Source: Oreohelix idahoensis (taxonomy: Eukaryota > Mollusca > Gastropoda > Stylommatophora > Oreohelicidae). From it: a stretch of DNA of 64,000 nucleotides. Both the position numbers and the translations under genes were made by a program. Shown piece after piece: positions 12,701 through 23,852 of this stretch. The notes under the pieces were generated by a model. The model was not told the origin of the DNA. It ran no database searches and saw nothing but the letters and a program-made list of their open reading frames with translations. The stretch's first letter is position 1. Each line of letters begins with the position of its first letter. Where the stretch lies: positions 372,001 through 436,000 of the forward strand of contig JAMPIV010006379.1 of NCBI GenBank assembly GCA_024509875.1, read 5' to 3'.

Positions 12701-14392
12701 AGTTAAAGCTGCCTTATATGCAGATGACCTAGTACTCTGGTGCGCTGATGAAAATGTCACCACAGCAAATTATAGAATGCAGCGGGCAGCAGACATGCTA
12801 GTGTCATGGGCAGAGAAATGGCTTATCACAATAAACACAGACAAAACCTCCACAACACTGTTCTCCCTCGCCCCCAAGGACAAATCAGCTAACATACACC
12901 TAGGGACAACCGTGATCAAGGAAGAAAGCTACCCCACCTATCTTGGGGTGACATTTGACCAAAGGCTTACATGGAATAAGCATATTGAAAATGCAGAAGG
13001 AAAGGCCCGAAGACGACTAGGCATACTCAGAAAATTAGCAGGTACCAACTGGGGAGCAAATGAACGAAATCTAAAGAAGATTTATAATGGAGTAATAAGA
13101 CCACACTTAGAGTTTAGCTCAGCAGCATGGTCATCAGCTGCTAACTCACATCTGCAGTCTTTGGACAAGGTGCAAAATCAAGCTCTCAGGCTCATTACAG
13201 GAGCCATGAAAACTACACCAATAACAGAGATGCAGAAGGTTGCTGGATTACAGACATTGTCCCATAGAAGAGACACAAAAACCATGATCCAGATGGAAAA
13301 GTACAACAGTATGCCAATGCACCCAATGAAGGCAAGACTAGATGATCTGGCATTGGGACGTCTAAAGCGTAGCAGCTTTGTGCATCGGGGGAAAAGACTT
13401 ATAAGACAGCATCAAGAAGACCTATCCATGAAGACAACACCACTGAAGCCCACCCTATACCCTGTACCATGGGAGCAGGCCAGCAGTGCCCTCCAAATTA
13501 ATACATCAGTCAGTGGTCTCACAAGTGGATGTGAGTATAATGATCTGCAAAAACGAACTGCTACATTGAGTATGATCCAAGAAAGCTATCCCGATCAATC
13601 ATGGATACATGCCTATACAGATGGATCAGCAACTAATGCTGTTAGGAATGGAGGTGCCGGTATCTTTATCTCATATCCTGACAACCACTATGAGACTAGG
13701 CACATTCCCACTGGTAAATTCTGTTCCAACTATACAGCTGAGGTTCAAGCTCTAGAGCAAGCTGCAAATATGATTTATAACACCAACTCTGACTGCCACC
13801 AGGTAGTCATCCTCACAGATGCACTGTCTGTCCTGCAAGCTCTCAAGGGTGGTAAACTCCCGCATCTGAGAAATGAACTAAACAAGGTAGCTGCCAAAAA
13901 GAGAACCATACTTCAGTGGGTACCATCTCATTGTGGTGTACCCGGAAATGAAAAGGCAGATAAACTTGCAAAAAAGGGAGGAGAATGTGAACAAGAAGAT
14001 AATGAAGTCACATACTTTGAGAAAAAGAGAGCTATCCAGACTATCAGAAGAGAACAGAACCAACCCAAAGACGACTATCACACTCTCGACCGGCAGGGAC
14101 AGATAACTATTTTTCGACTCAGGACAGGGCATAACAAACTGAATAAACACATGCACAAGCTACGATTGTCTGCTTCACCACTGTGCACATGTGGATTAAA
14201 CGAACAAACTGCTGAGCATGTTCTACAGGACTGTCCTCTGTATGACCAGTTAAGAAAGATATACTGGCCCAATGACTCAACACTAAACTCAAAGCTATAT
14301 GGAGTTAAAGAGGAACTTCAAACAACAGTCGAATTCATCATGAGAACTCGTCTGACGGTGTAATCATCAAAGATGCGATCGCAAGAAGAAGA
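9715..14392 (+). mobile_element. Apparently full-length I-group non-LTR retrotransposon
   Basis: Flanked by an 11-bp target duplication CAAAGACTGTA (9704-9714 and 14393-14403). The uninterrupted sequence is visible in the other LTR near 2921, which confirms the empty site. Layout: a 794-bp 5' region (9715-10508), a single 1284-codon ORF, and a short 3' end closing in AAGAAGAAGA instead of a poly(A) tail. The intact ORF and perfect target duplication indicate a recent insertion, necessarily younger than the LTR element it interrupts. The 5' region has small ORFs (for example 9859-10143 and 10106-10441) that I do not recognise; no ORF1/Gag protein is evident. Confidence 0.93.
10509..14363 (+). 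CDS. Endonuclease-reverse transcriptase-RNase H protein of an I-group LINE (1284 aa)
   Basis: One intact ORF. Residues 1-65 are basic and unstructured. Residues about 70-290 are an APE-type endonuclease (QETHL, GDFNSHS near 199, GGSDHRPIF near 277). Residues about 490-760 are [42 protein letters not shown] and the catalytic YADD at about 737. A thumb region follows. Residues about 1033-1160 are RNase H (AYTDGSATNA, TAEVQALE, LTDALSVLQAL, WVPSHCGVPGNEKAD), keeping the D-E-D-D residues. The C-terminus has a Cys/His finger, CTCG with EHVLQDC. RNase H places it in the I group of LINEs; a single ORF recalls Ingi/Vingi-type elements, but I cannot fix the clade. A 5'-truncated relative with about half its residues identical by eye lies at 46207-49097 on the minus strand. 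Confidence 0.95.
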   Translation: MESTPSNKSRTGARPVELHQAGAVPGSEPRQSPPSATGGPSRPSCGVSRRRRRTTDQNKTEKEKPRVPLVMMHWNAEGVNSKQAGYSKKTELENILYEKQVSVCCIQETHLKADQTFKIRGYQCFRSDRKDRRKGGVLTLVRNNIPAHERKTFMDGAEYQLLQIKVDKMEIELLNYYCPNNKPLSLSSIQVPATNFIAVGDFNSHSQSWGYNHLDHRGEEVETWQDDHSLILVNNATDTPTFYSRGWHTTSTPDLAFSTPDIAGSISREVGDQLGGSDHRPIFLTVQSATLSTGPAITRWNYKKANWGLFRHQVNTLLSTLKVQNRDINEVVKDFNRCILQAAKETIPKGCRRNYIPYWSSTLQERQEAMDRARKDAESQPSLETHNKWKKAVAEFQRTKLEEKRKSWRTKTASLNLEKDGRKLWRLVKSLNEERSSPRQTITLDEGGKLFRGKQAADLFARRYSSESNLPINIDHQREIRKEILATMGQTDTPAPMREPITLGELQKAISKLKFQKSPGPDKISNEMLVNLSSAAKTKLLEIFNHSWLKGTVPQVWREAITIPILKKGKCKTEAASYRPISLTSCVGKTMERIVNHRLKWYLESEQILVPEQAGFRECYSIEDQVTYLSQAIEDAFQEKKKVLTIWVDFKQAFDKVWKDGLIAKLRRSGIQGNMMKWIQSYLHNRRTRVTLDGLQSRKVLLHQGVPQGGVISPTLFLVYINDLVKDLPAGVKAALYADDLVLWCADENVTTANYRMQRAADMLVSWAEKWLITINTDKTSTTLFSLAPKDKSANIHLGTTVIKEESYPTYLGVTFDQRLTWNKHIENAEGKARRRLGILRKLAGTNWGANERNLKKIYNGVIRPHLEFSSAAWSSAANSHLQSLDKVQNQALRLITGAMKTTPITEMQKVAGLQTLSHRRDTKTMIQMEKYNSMPMHPMKARLDDLALGRLKRSSFVHRGKRLIRQHQEDLSMKTTPLKPTLYPVPWEQASSALQINTSVSGLTSGCEYNDLQKRTATLSMIQESYPDQSWIHAYTDGSATNAVRNGGAGIFISYPDNHYETRHIPTGKFCSNYTAEVQALEQAANMIYNTNSDCHQVVILTDALSVLQALKGGKLPHLRNELNKVAAKKRTILQWVPSHCGVPGNEKADKLAKKGGECEQEDNEVTYFEKKRAIQTIRREQNQPKDDYHTLDRQGQITIFRLRTGHNKLNKHMHKLRLSASPLCTCGLNEQTAEHVLQDCPLYDQLRKIYWPNDSTLNSKLYGVKEELQTTVEFIMRTRLTV

Positions 14393-14510
14393 CAAAGACT
14401 GTAATGATAAATACTGGACCTTGGAGCCAGATCTTAATTTCTTCTAGAAACTCTACGTAATTTTTCTGCCTGGTGGCGCGAAATACTTCTAGTATTAACT
14501 AACATTTCCC

Positions 14511-14513
<3 letters not shown>

Positions 14514-14556
<43 letters not shown>
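14514..14556. repeat. (TA)n microsatellite in the 3' LTR of element 1
   Basis: About 21 TA units. It is the shorter counterpart of the tract at 3041-3162. Confidence 0.93.
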
Positions 14557-14559
<3 letters not shown>

Positions 14560-15663
14560 TGTGGACAAATCTGTGGTGTGACTAAAGTGAATCCTATACT
14601 GAGGGAAGGCACCGACCTGGCATTCATCATTTCTAGAAACCTACGCTATTGACACTGTGCTCTGCTAACTCCCGCGCCTGGAATAATTGTTAGGTGACTT
14701 AATCAGACATTTGAACAAATTTGCACACCCAAGTAGTCGTTCCCGGAGACTCCGAGTTAAATACGTCTTTTGGAACTGGGGACTTCTTGGCAGAAGACTG
14801 CATTTTTTTTTGAGTCTGTGCGAAAATCTAAAATCAGTGTGTTCCAAGAGGCAGCGAGCAAAGTCGTGAGTACCTGTATGAGAGGCCATGGCGGAATGAA
14901 TGAGTGTACGCTGGTTTGAGTGATATTTTCACTATTATATCTTTGACACCCTGTTGCTGTCCTATTTTTTTTTTTTCAATCTGCATAATTTGTTGCTAAG
15001 GCTAGAGTTCTTGTGTTTTTGTCTTAGGTTAAATCAGATTTTTTTCAAACTCTGTGCATATAATTACGAGATAAAACAAAGAAAACTCTTAGACTCAAAC
15101 CCTATGTATCTGTGACTCGGGCGCCATCATCTGTTCTCTTAACGGGGCCGGGCTAAACCTAGAGTTAACACTATAACGGGGCTATCATCCTTGCAACATT
15201 TCCTTGAATTTTTATGACTATGTGTATATGTATTTTCCTTGATGTACTTTCTTTGATGTTGTGAGCCGATTTTTCCTGATATTAAAATCGCTCTTGAACT
15301 TAATAATAGTGTTTGGTCAGCTCGTTCTAGATAATATATGTATCATTGTTATAGTTTTCCCACGTCGGTGTGTTTACCTGTCGTCACGTGTATGTGCGTG
15401 CCTGTGAGTGATAGAAATATACGTAATATGTATATTGGTGTAGTCTGTCTGACGCTGTAACAACTGTTGTAGAAGATAGGTGAGAGAGAGAAGAATTCTT
15501 TTCGCTTTCAGAGACAGCCACTATATCAAAATCTATCATCTCACGTGTGTGGAAATTCTATTACCTTTCACTAACTCTCACTGAGTCTATCACCTATTCA
15601 AACCTATTCAGAAGGGACCAAACCTAGTCTTAATTCTCCTATCGAAAAATCTACGACAAAAGA

Positions 15664-16149
15664 CTAGCGAGGTGGACGCTGAATCTGGTGTTTTAATTTT
15701 CCCTAGATGAACAAAATGTCACCGCGAATAGTTAGTGTAGCATAACGTGCTCTTGAGATTCACAGTTAAAAAGGAGGAAAATACTTCCAGTATTGGGAAA
15801 CATCTGGTTGCAAAAATGTTACAAATGATGATGATGATAATCCTATCGGCTGACTCTATGGGAGAGTGCCGATTCTGAAACAGCGTAACTTTCTGGATAA
15901 ATCCTCTTACATACGACTGTCAGAAGTCGGGAGTATAAGTGTAGTTTTGTATACCCCAGTGGGCTGATAAAAATGAAAAATATTGCTGGGTTCGGTAAAG
16001 TCCAGTTTACATTTACAAGTTAAAACGTTTCTCATGTATCGTTCGCACACTTGCTCACAAATGAAATTGGTGACGCACAAGCCAAGAAAAATACCACATT
16101 AACCAATCAGTAAATGAAGAAAAGACCAAAAAGACCGCTGGACGCCCCT
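15664..16149. other. Intronic stretch with no recognisable feature
   Basis: AT-rich sequence between element 1 and a LINE fragment. There is a short (GAT)n run near 15830. I see no coding potential on either strand. Confidence 0.6.
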
Positions 16150-16161
16150 GTGATCAGGTCT

Positions 16162-17718
16162 CATTCATTCATAACCCTCCACTCCCAAAGGAGCATGGGC
16201 CTTCAACAAACACATGCCAAGTCCTCCTGTCACGTGCCATCATCTCATGTTCTTTCCACGTTCTCCTTATCATTTTCACCTCTGTTTCCAGCTCTCTTCT
16301 CCATGTGCTTCTTGGTCTACCTCTGCCTCTCTTGCCCTGGGGGTTCCAGAACAAGGACTGCCTTGTAATGCTATCAACAGGTTTCCTCAGTGTGTGTCCT
16401 ATCCATCGCCTTCGTCTTCTTCTCATCTCTTGTTCCACTGGCACTTGTCTAGGTCTTGTCATCAGTTCCACGTTGGTAACCTTGTCATACCATTTTAATC
16501 CTTCTATTCTACGCAAGCACCCATTTATGAAAGTCTGTAGCTTTTTGATTGTTGTCTTTGTTGTTCTCCATGTCTCAGAGTCATACAATAGGTCTGGCTT
16601 CACATTTGAGTTGAAGATTCTTATTTTCGTGCTGGATCCGATTTCTCTTGATCTCCATATATTCCCCAATGCAATGAAAGCTCTTCTTGCTTTTTGTATT
16701 CTTATTTTGATATCACTGTCAGTCCCACCAACTTTGTCTATATTGCTGCCAAGATATGTGTACGATTCTACATCTTTTATTGGTGCTTCATCAAGTTCAA
16801 CCCTGTTATCATTACCTGCATTTATTCTCATTATTTTTGTCTTTTCCCTGTGTATTTTCATACCCAATTGCTGTGACCTCTCATCGAGTGTTTTCAATTT
16901 GTCCTGCATCTGATTATGTTTATGCGACAGAGGAGCCAAGTCATAAGCAAAATCCAGATCATCCAACTGCTTAGTCAGAGTCCACTGGATTCCATTTCTG
17001 TTGTGTGTTGTCGATGTTCTCATAACCCAGTCTATTGCTAGTATGAAAAGAAATGGAGACAAGAGGCATCCCCGTCGCACTCCTGTTCTTATCCCAAACG
17101 GTTCTGTAAGCTGTCCTTCATGAAGAACTATGCATGTCATGTCTTCATATGTTTTCTTTATAAAATTAATGATCTTCAGGGTAACTTCATAATGCCTCAT
17201 CAATTTCCAAAGTGAGTCTCTGTTTACACTGTCAAATGCCTTTTCGTGGTCCACAAATCCGATGTATAGTGGTGAATTCTATTCCTGACTTTGTTCAACT
17301 ATTATTCTGAAAGTGGCTATCTGGTCTGTACAGGATCTGTTTTGTCGAAAACCTGCTTGTTAATCTCTCAGTTTCTTGTCTATGGACTCTTTTAATCTCT
17401 CAAGGATAATCCTGTTTAATACTTTTCTTGGCACTGATAGTAACATTATTCCTCTATAATTTGTGCACTCTTGTAAATTTCCCTTCTTAGGCAACTTAAC
17501 AAGATATCCTTCCTTCCATTCTGCTGGTATCTATTCCTTTTCCCAGACTTTACCAAGTAACTTATATAACATGTCTGTAGCCGTGTCGATATCTGCTTTG
17601 ATGGCCTCTGCTGGAATGTCATCAGGTCCAGATGCTTTTCCATCTCTTTGAAGCTTTATGGCTTTCTTTATTTCTTCCTTCGTTGGTCTTTCACCGTTAA
17701 TTTGTAGCTCTTCTTCTG
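16162..17718 (-). mobile_element. 5'-truncated LINE, family F, with 12-bp target duplication
   Basis: Flanked by GTGATCAGGTCT at 16150-16161 and 17719-17730. The element runs on the minus strand with its 3' end at 16162, closing in a short GAATGAATG tail, and is truncated inside the RT domain. Two more fragments of the same family lie at 22890-23450 and 63660-64000. Confidence 0.9.
16169..17715 (-). pseudogene. Reverse transcriptase C-terminal region, LINE family F
   Basis: An open stretch of 361 codons (17254 down to 16169) begins inside RT: DHEKAFDSVNRDSLW, then GIRTGVRRGCLLSPFLFI, a substituted active site FAYDLA where FADDLA is usual, VESYTYLGSNID, and a C-terminal domain with RRWIGHTLRKP and GRGRPRSTWRRE. 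Upstream frames supply DGKASGPDDIPAEAIKAD and a possible AGFRQNRSCTDQIA, separated by stops and frameshifts. The damaged YxDD motif alone would inactivate it. The C-terminal style matches RTE-like endonuclease-reverse transcriptases; no RNase H is present. Clade assignment is uncertain. Confidence 0.85.
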
Positions 17719-17730
17719 GTGATCAGGTCT

Positions 17731-18393
17731 GCTAGGAATTAAAAAAACATTTATGGAAAAATGCTACAATTCTATATAGATACGTTTGTGCACACAGACG
17801 GGGACAAGACGATCTCTTATCCACTCCATCAGTCCTGATTAAATTTAAAAGGCACACGGTGTCTTTAGCCTACCCTATCGCGCGTCGCTTAGCAAGTGCA
17901 GGTTTGGTTGTGTATGCATCTCTTCCCCTCCTGCTCGGTCAACGATCAGCGTACAGTGTCAGTTACTATTTAATGATCTTTAAGCGCACTTACACAAAGT
18001 ATCGCCTGTCTTTAATTATATTAAGTTGTCGGCGTCTGATAGTTTAGTCGTATGATATTAAATAATAGGCACTTATAATAAATATGCAGAATGAAATGAA
18101 CGTGAATTCTTTTCTGTCACTATCAGTCGCGCCTAGCATAAAAATCAGTCAGCTGAAACCGTCTCTTCTTGTGTGAGAAAGCGGATGGTGAAAATTAACA
18201 TTATAACTGAACATCTGGTATGAAATAGCTACGCGTTATTTATTTCACTAGTTCTAACAGCTAGAAAATCTAAGTGAATTATAATGGTAAAAGCTTAACA
18301 CTCTTAATCGCGTAACACTAATTTCTATTACCAGAAAATCAGCATGAAAATCCCCACGAATGCTATTAACACATCTTCCACAATGGTTCTAGA
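17731..18393. other. Intronic stretch with no recognisable feature
   Basis: Unique-looking AT-rich sequence between two LINE fragments. The small ORF at 17859-18047 shows nothing familiar. Confidence 0.55.
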
Positions 18394-18403
18394 CTACGTG
18401 CTT

Positions 18404-19146
18404 CTTCTTCTTCTTCTTCTTTGATCCTTAGACGCCGACCGTCAAAACAGTCAGTGGCCATCACACCTAGTGGCGTCTTGTAGGGCAACAACAAATTGAT
18501 TCCACTTTGCTCGGTCGGCGGCCATCCTTCGTACAGTGCTCCAACTCTGGTTCATTCTTCGCATCTCAGCCTCCACAGTCCTCCGCCAGGTTGTTTTTGG
18601 TCGGCCTCTCTTTCGTTTTCCTTCAGGGGTCCAAAGCATAGCTGTTCTTGTGATGGCATCGGGGTCTCTTCTGAGGACATGGCCAACCCAGCTCCAGCGT
18701 CTGCCAGCTATGATGGTGTGCATGTTCTCTTGCTTGCTCCGAGTAAGCAGATCTTGGTTGGTGATGGTATTCGGCCAAAAGATACGGTGAATTTTTCTTT
18801 GGCATGTTGTGTGAAAAGAGGACAATTTCGACATTTCCTTCTATGTAACTCTCCAGCATTCCACACCATAGAGAAGCACAGAAAGCACACAGTTCTGATA
18901 TAATCTTAATTTTGTGCTTGTGCTGTATTGAGAGGACTTCCAGATATTGTTTAGGCTAAAAAAGGCTGTTCTTGCCTTATTAATTCTGATGTTGATGTCT
19001 TTGCCTGCCCCACCGTCTGGTGTTAATATGCATCCTAGGTATGTGAAGGTGTCTATCTGTACCAGTTGCTGATTCCTTACTGATATGGGCTCAGGGTTGC
19101 TCACATTGAGCGTCATGACCTCTGAGTTCTTTAAATTTATGTTCAG
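18404..19146 (-). mobile_element. 5'-truncated LINE, family G, with (AAG)n tail and 10-bp target duplication
   Basis: Flanked by CTACGTGCTT at 18394-18403 and 19147-19156. It lies on the minus strand, with an (AAG)n tail visible as (CTT)n at 18404-18421. Its last 80 bases before the tail match the 3' end of the plus-strand copy at 51371-52367, which defines the family's 3' terminus. Confidence 0.92.
18451..19116 (-). pseudogene. RT C-terminal fragment, LINE family G
   Basis: Two overlapping frames (19116-18841 and 18834-18451) encode the region after the RT active site: DTFTYLGCILTPDGG, LYGVECWRVT, then RKIHRIFWPNTI, GRRWSWVGHVLRRDPD and GRPKTTWRRTVEAEM, ending at a stop near 18451. One frameshift at about 18838 separates the parts. 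The same sequence with few changes is found at 51850-52290. Confidence 0.88.
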
Positions 19147-19676
19147 CTACGTGCTTAGACTATCCAAAAATTCTGAGTGACAACTGATAGCAGGTTTAAG
19201 AAAACACAGTTTATATATCATCATGTTACTTTTCACACTACCATGTGTATCAATAGAATCAGAAACATGAGTTCCCCAGTTAAAAGTTTACGGTCGGCTT
19301 TTCTCTGGCGTTTGACCGCCATCAAAGCCTTATATCCGTGTAACAGGGTTCTCGAAGATTTTTGCCCGTGACTCGACATCAAAGAGCACTCGGGAAAATC
19401 CTTCGTCGACTTCAAAGGGTCTGTGGTTTTTCACTTGCGGTCTGTCAGGTATCATATGATTGACAGATAAGCTCACGTGAGAAAACTGATTCGCTACCTG
19501 TTTTGACGGCAGGTCACAAAGTTTGTAAACTTTGCGTTAGCTCGTGTTAACAGAAAAAGAGGTAGGACTAAAAGTGAGTAAACACAGACTGCAAATTCAT
19601 GGTTTTACTAGCAAATCATAGAACGCTACGAGGTCACACCTGTCAGATTAATGTAGTCTATTTTTTTCCATTATAC

Positions 19677-21540
19677 GTCACAATCAGAACTGTGTGAACA
19701 ACAAAATGGAATACCCCAAGGATCAGTAATGTCTCCTTCAATTTTTACAATAATGGTAAATGATTTAGATGAAGAATTTAATGATATAACAAATAAATTG
19801 TCACAGTTTGCAGATGATGTTGCTATATGTACGAGTGGGAAACATCTGCCAAAATTATATAAGGATCTGCAGAAACAAATAAATGAAGTATGTAAATGGA
19901 TGACAAAATGGGGTTTTCAGCTGAATACAAATAAAACATTGGGAATGATCTTCAGTAAAGGTAGGGTTGTAAAAAATAAAATTATAGACATAAATATCCA
20001 AGGGCAAAACAGTAATACAGTGCAAACCACTTGATATCTACAAATGATATTGGACCAACAGCTAAACTGGAATAAACACATAGATAAACTAGTGGAGTCT
20101 TGCAGAGGATTGACTAACTTATTAAGATATTTGAAAGGTAATGGATGGGGTGCAAGCACTAAGACAATGCTCACTTTTTATTAATCTTTTTTTTTAGAAG
20201 AAAAATAGATTATGGAAGTATAATATATGACTCTGCTGCACACAGTAACAAGATTAAATTAGACAGAATTCAGCATCCGGCTTTATGTACAATAGCAGGT
20301 GCAATCAGATCAACATCACTGGGAGATATAGAGGTGGCTTTTGGAATTCTGCCCTTAGAATTACGGAGAAAGGAGTTAAGACTAAATTACATTAACAGAG
20401 TTATGTTAGATAAGTCTCACCCAGCACATACAGCTTTTACCAGATGCCAACTAACAACTCAGGCCAATCCAATGAATAATACTAGATACCCTACAGGATG
20501 GAAGTTTATGGAGGAAATTGTCCATCTGGGTACATTAATTACATCAATTAATAACAGTTGTAAATACAAGCCAGTGATTCCACCCTGGGAGATCAAGAAA
20601 CCAGACACGGACTACTACCTAGCAGAAATACTTAAGAAAACAAATAATATAGAAAATCTTAAAAACACAGCCAATAAATATATAAAACAAATATCAAAAG
20701 ACAGCATTACTGTATACACAGATGGATCCAATGGAGAGGATGGCAAATGGGGGTTAGGAATATAAATTCCAATATTGAAAATGGCAAAAGAATATAGCAT
20801 CACGGAAAATACATCCATTTTCACTGCAGAGATGGTGGCAATACTAAAAGCACTTGAAATATTCTCTAATAACCCTCCCAAAAAACTAACAGTTTTAACG
20901 GACTCTCTTTCAACAATTAAAGCACTTAGAAACTTATGAGAATGTAGTAGACCTGATATAGCAAAGGAGATATTTCTGTCTACTAAATACTTATATTCCA
21001 GAGGATGTTCAGTCTTAATTGCTTGGATACCTTCACATGTCGGCATAGAAGGAAATGAAAAGGCAGATAAAGAAGCCAAGAAAGGTAGATCTGATAACAA
21101 TCAAATAAATGTAGGGACGAGTAAATCAGAGATTAAGAGCTTAATTAAAGATTTAATAACAGATGAATGGAAAGCAGAGTGGGATAAAAATCTGAAAGAA
21201 AGACATGCATATAAGATGTTCAAGGCTCCAACAAGAAAATGTCAGATATCAAGGGAATTGAAAATTCCCAGTAATAAGAAACTTCTCAGACTACAGCTGG
21301 GAACAGGCTATTTCAGAATAGAAGAACCTTACTGTGCAGGATGTATTCAAGACATAAATATAGAACATTTCTTGTTAAAATGTAAGAGGTATGAACAAAT
21401 GAGAATACCAATATTAGATTATTTGCAAGCATCAAACTTACCTATAAATATAGAAGAGGTGTTAAGAATAGACAGACCTAGGGAACTGCATAATATAGCC
21501 TAGTCAAACAATATTTAACACGAACAAATGTTAATATATA
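19677..21540 (+). pseudogene. Degraded RT C-terminal half plus RNase H of an AT-rich jockey/I-type LINE
   Basis: The frames give NGIPQGSVMSPSIFTIM and SQFADDVAICTSG (RT active site), a thumb region (VAFGILPLELRRKELRL), then RNase H: VYTDGSNGEDGKWGLGI, FTAEMVAILKALEIF, LTDSLSTIKAL and WIPSHVGIEGNEKADKEA. A Cys/His segment CAGCIQDINIEHFLLKC closes the protein at 21503. Stops at 20034, 20763 and 20938 and a frameshift near 20180 show it is dead. Its domain coverage starts where the fragment at 225-800 ends, and both share unusually high A+T. Confidence 0.88.
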
Positions 21541-21549
21541 GTGGCTGGG

Positions 21550-22885
21550 AATGTGAAGGTCTGATGCTGTTCTTACAATGCATATGACTTTTAACAGATG
21601 AAAGTCAATTAAATATCTGTTAAAGTCAGTTATATAACTGGAACCACCATGCCTTTACACCCCTCCACTTTAATATTATTCTTGTTCAGAGTTTCTTCTT
21701 GATTTTGTTCGTTTTTTTTTTTAGTTTTTTGTATTTGTATTTTTTAAAATTTAAGGTATAAGCATAATTGTGATTGTCCCTATTTACAATGATTTGACAG
21801 GTGTGATGCCACTTTCTCATGTCGGCAGTTGTTCATATTATTTGGAATTGAAAACAGTATATATCCTAATTATAACCAATCAGATTTTGAACAGGATATT
21901 TTTCTTCATTAATTTAAAAAAAAAAATACTGAAGCAAGAGAATGCATATAAACCGAACAGAAGGATAGATAGGCCTACAGAAAAATCTACTAACAGAGTT
22001 AGGCCTATTCATCATGAGCTTTTGAGACAGTTGTTTCTGTAGAAATTTGTTGTACATGATGAGATTGCCAGCCCCACGCACAGCTTCATTTCTGTAACCT
22101 CTTGTGACATGCCTGAGGTATCAGTAATCCCATTCTTTATGTGTCTCCTCAGAGACCCCTGGTAACTGTACAGGGTTACATTTGTCTTAGAAATCCTTCT
22201 TCATACATGTCTATATCCTTTTTTCTGCAAACCGAAATATTCTGAAAATTGTAAGCTTCTTTTGGCTATTTTCGTTATCACAATTTGGATGATTTCTGAC
22301 TTTTGGATGACGTTGGGCTATTTTTGAACACATTTTGGGTGACTTTAGGCTAATATTTGGACGTGATTTGAACGACATCTGAAAACCTAAAAAAATCTAG
22401 TTTCCAAAACAAATCTGTCCCCGAAGATTATGAATAAAAGAATACAGACCTGTATGTGAGAAGCAACTTGAAGAAAGCAGTGGTTGCTGCTTCAGCCTCA
22501 GATTGCTATCATTCACACATATTTTGGGCAGTCATTTTATCAATGCCACAGGTACATTTATAAGCAGTTTTTGTCTATAGCTTACTTAAGAGATGGTATA
22601 ACAGCCTGATGTGACCTACATGGAATTTGAAGACTATTACTTGATATCTTCTGTTGAACTGGTTATAGGCATCATTTTTGGGTGGCCTGGATACTATATC
22701 TTCTATCTGCTCTTCATAAATCTCGTGGCCTCTTCACATGTTACACCTGAATTTTTTTGCGGTAGTTGTCCATCTTAACTTGCCAGGCTATCAGCCTGCT
22801 TGTGTAGTGTTCTTCTGTACATTTTATAGTTTTCTTTGTGCATCTGCTTGTTCTTATTCCCAATCCCAGGTATGTTGTCTTTCAT
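21550..22885. other. Intronic stretch, probably old LINE 3' sequence then unassigned
   Basis: The first 200 bases may be the 3' untranslated end of the preceding LINE. The remainder is AT-rich with stops in all frames and no motif I recognise. Confidence 0.45.
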
Positions 22886-22889
22886 TATA

Positions 22890-23450
22890 GATAAATCTTG
22901 GTAGCAATATAGACACTGTTGAAGTGACAGACAATGTTATCAGAGGACAAATACAGAAGGCCATTGGAGCTTTCATTGCACTGGGAAACATATGGAGATA
23001 AAAAGAAATCATATCGAACACAAAAATCAGAATCTTCAATTCAAATGTCAAGTCAGTTCTATTGTGTGGCTCTGAAACATGGAGAATAACAAATACAACA
23101 ACAAAATAGTTATAGACTTTTATAAATAAGTGCTTGCATAGAACAGAAGGAATGGGGAACTGATGACTAGAACCAGACAAGTGCAAGTGAAACAAGAGAT
23201 GAGAAGAAGACACTGGAGATGGATAGCACACACATTGAGGAAACCTGTTGATAGCAATACTAAGCAGTCCTTGTTCTGGAATCTCCAGGGTGATAGAGGT
23301 AGAGGGTTACCAAGGAACACATGGAGAAGAGAAATAGAGACAGACATAATGGGGATGTAGAATTCACGGAAAGCCTGTGAGCTGATGGCACGGGACAGAA
23401 AGACTTGGCATAAGTTAGTTGAAGGCCTATACCTTGTAAAGCTGAAGAAT
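22890..23450 (+). pseudogene. Degraded fragment of LINE family F
   Basis: Frames recover the region after the RT active site: AFIALGNIW, TKIRIFNSNVKS, CGSETWRITNTT, then TRTRQVQVKQEMRRRHWRWI, GLPRNTWRREIETDIMGM and ARDRKTWHKLVEGLYLV. Each is close to the copy at 16162-17718. Several stops interrupt it. Confidence 0.82.
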
Positions 23451-23852
23451 GATGAAAATAGTGCCATTAGATTAATCAGCATTGGACAAATTGTATCATT
23501 TGGCATTTTGGATAAATTGGCATTGGGCCATTTGGCACTGAAACATTCATCTTTACATGAATCATGTGTGACACTTTTCCACTGTATGCTTTAGAAATTT
23601 ATTATCACTATTTTCCTTCTTGATGACATGGTGAACAGACAGTATTCAGAAATGGACAGAAAAGACCTAGGTTGGAATCTATAATTGATTATAATCTTGA
23701 TAATTTATGTACTATCTTGGCTAATTCGACAAGTGGATCTGTATTTTTACACGTCATTTTTAAATGTGTGTGGAGTTTATTAGTTGATGAAAAAGTTACA
23801 GCATGATGGATCTGAGTGTAACATGTGACCAAGCTTCATATTTCTTTCTCAG

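Larger units (their letters stand above)
8220..15658 (+). repeat. 3' LTR of element 1, split by a LINE insertion
   Basis: Matches the 5' LTR from TGTCACGTAGGG at 8220 to CTACGACA at 15658, except for the insertion 9715-14392 with its 11-bp target duplication. After subtraction it is about 2750 bp. It differs by a 74-bp tandem duplication (9481-9628) and a shorter (TA)n tract. Confidence 0.93.

Noticed and set aside
10509..14363. Idea that this RT supplies the missing RT domain of element 1
   Set aside because: It is a separate LINE protein with its own target duplication, inserted in the 3' LTR.
16169..17254. Retron, DGR or group II intron RT
   Set aside because: Motifs and C-terminal domain are those of animal LINEs, and target duplications and tails fit retroposition.
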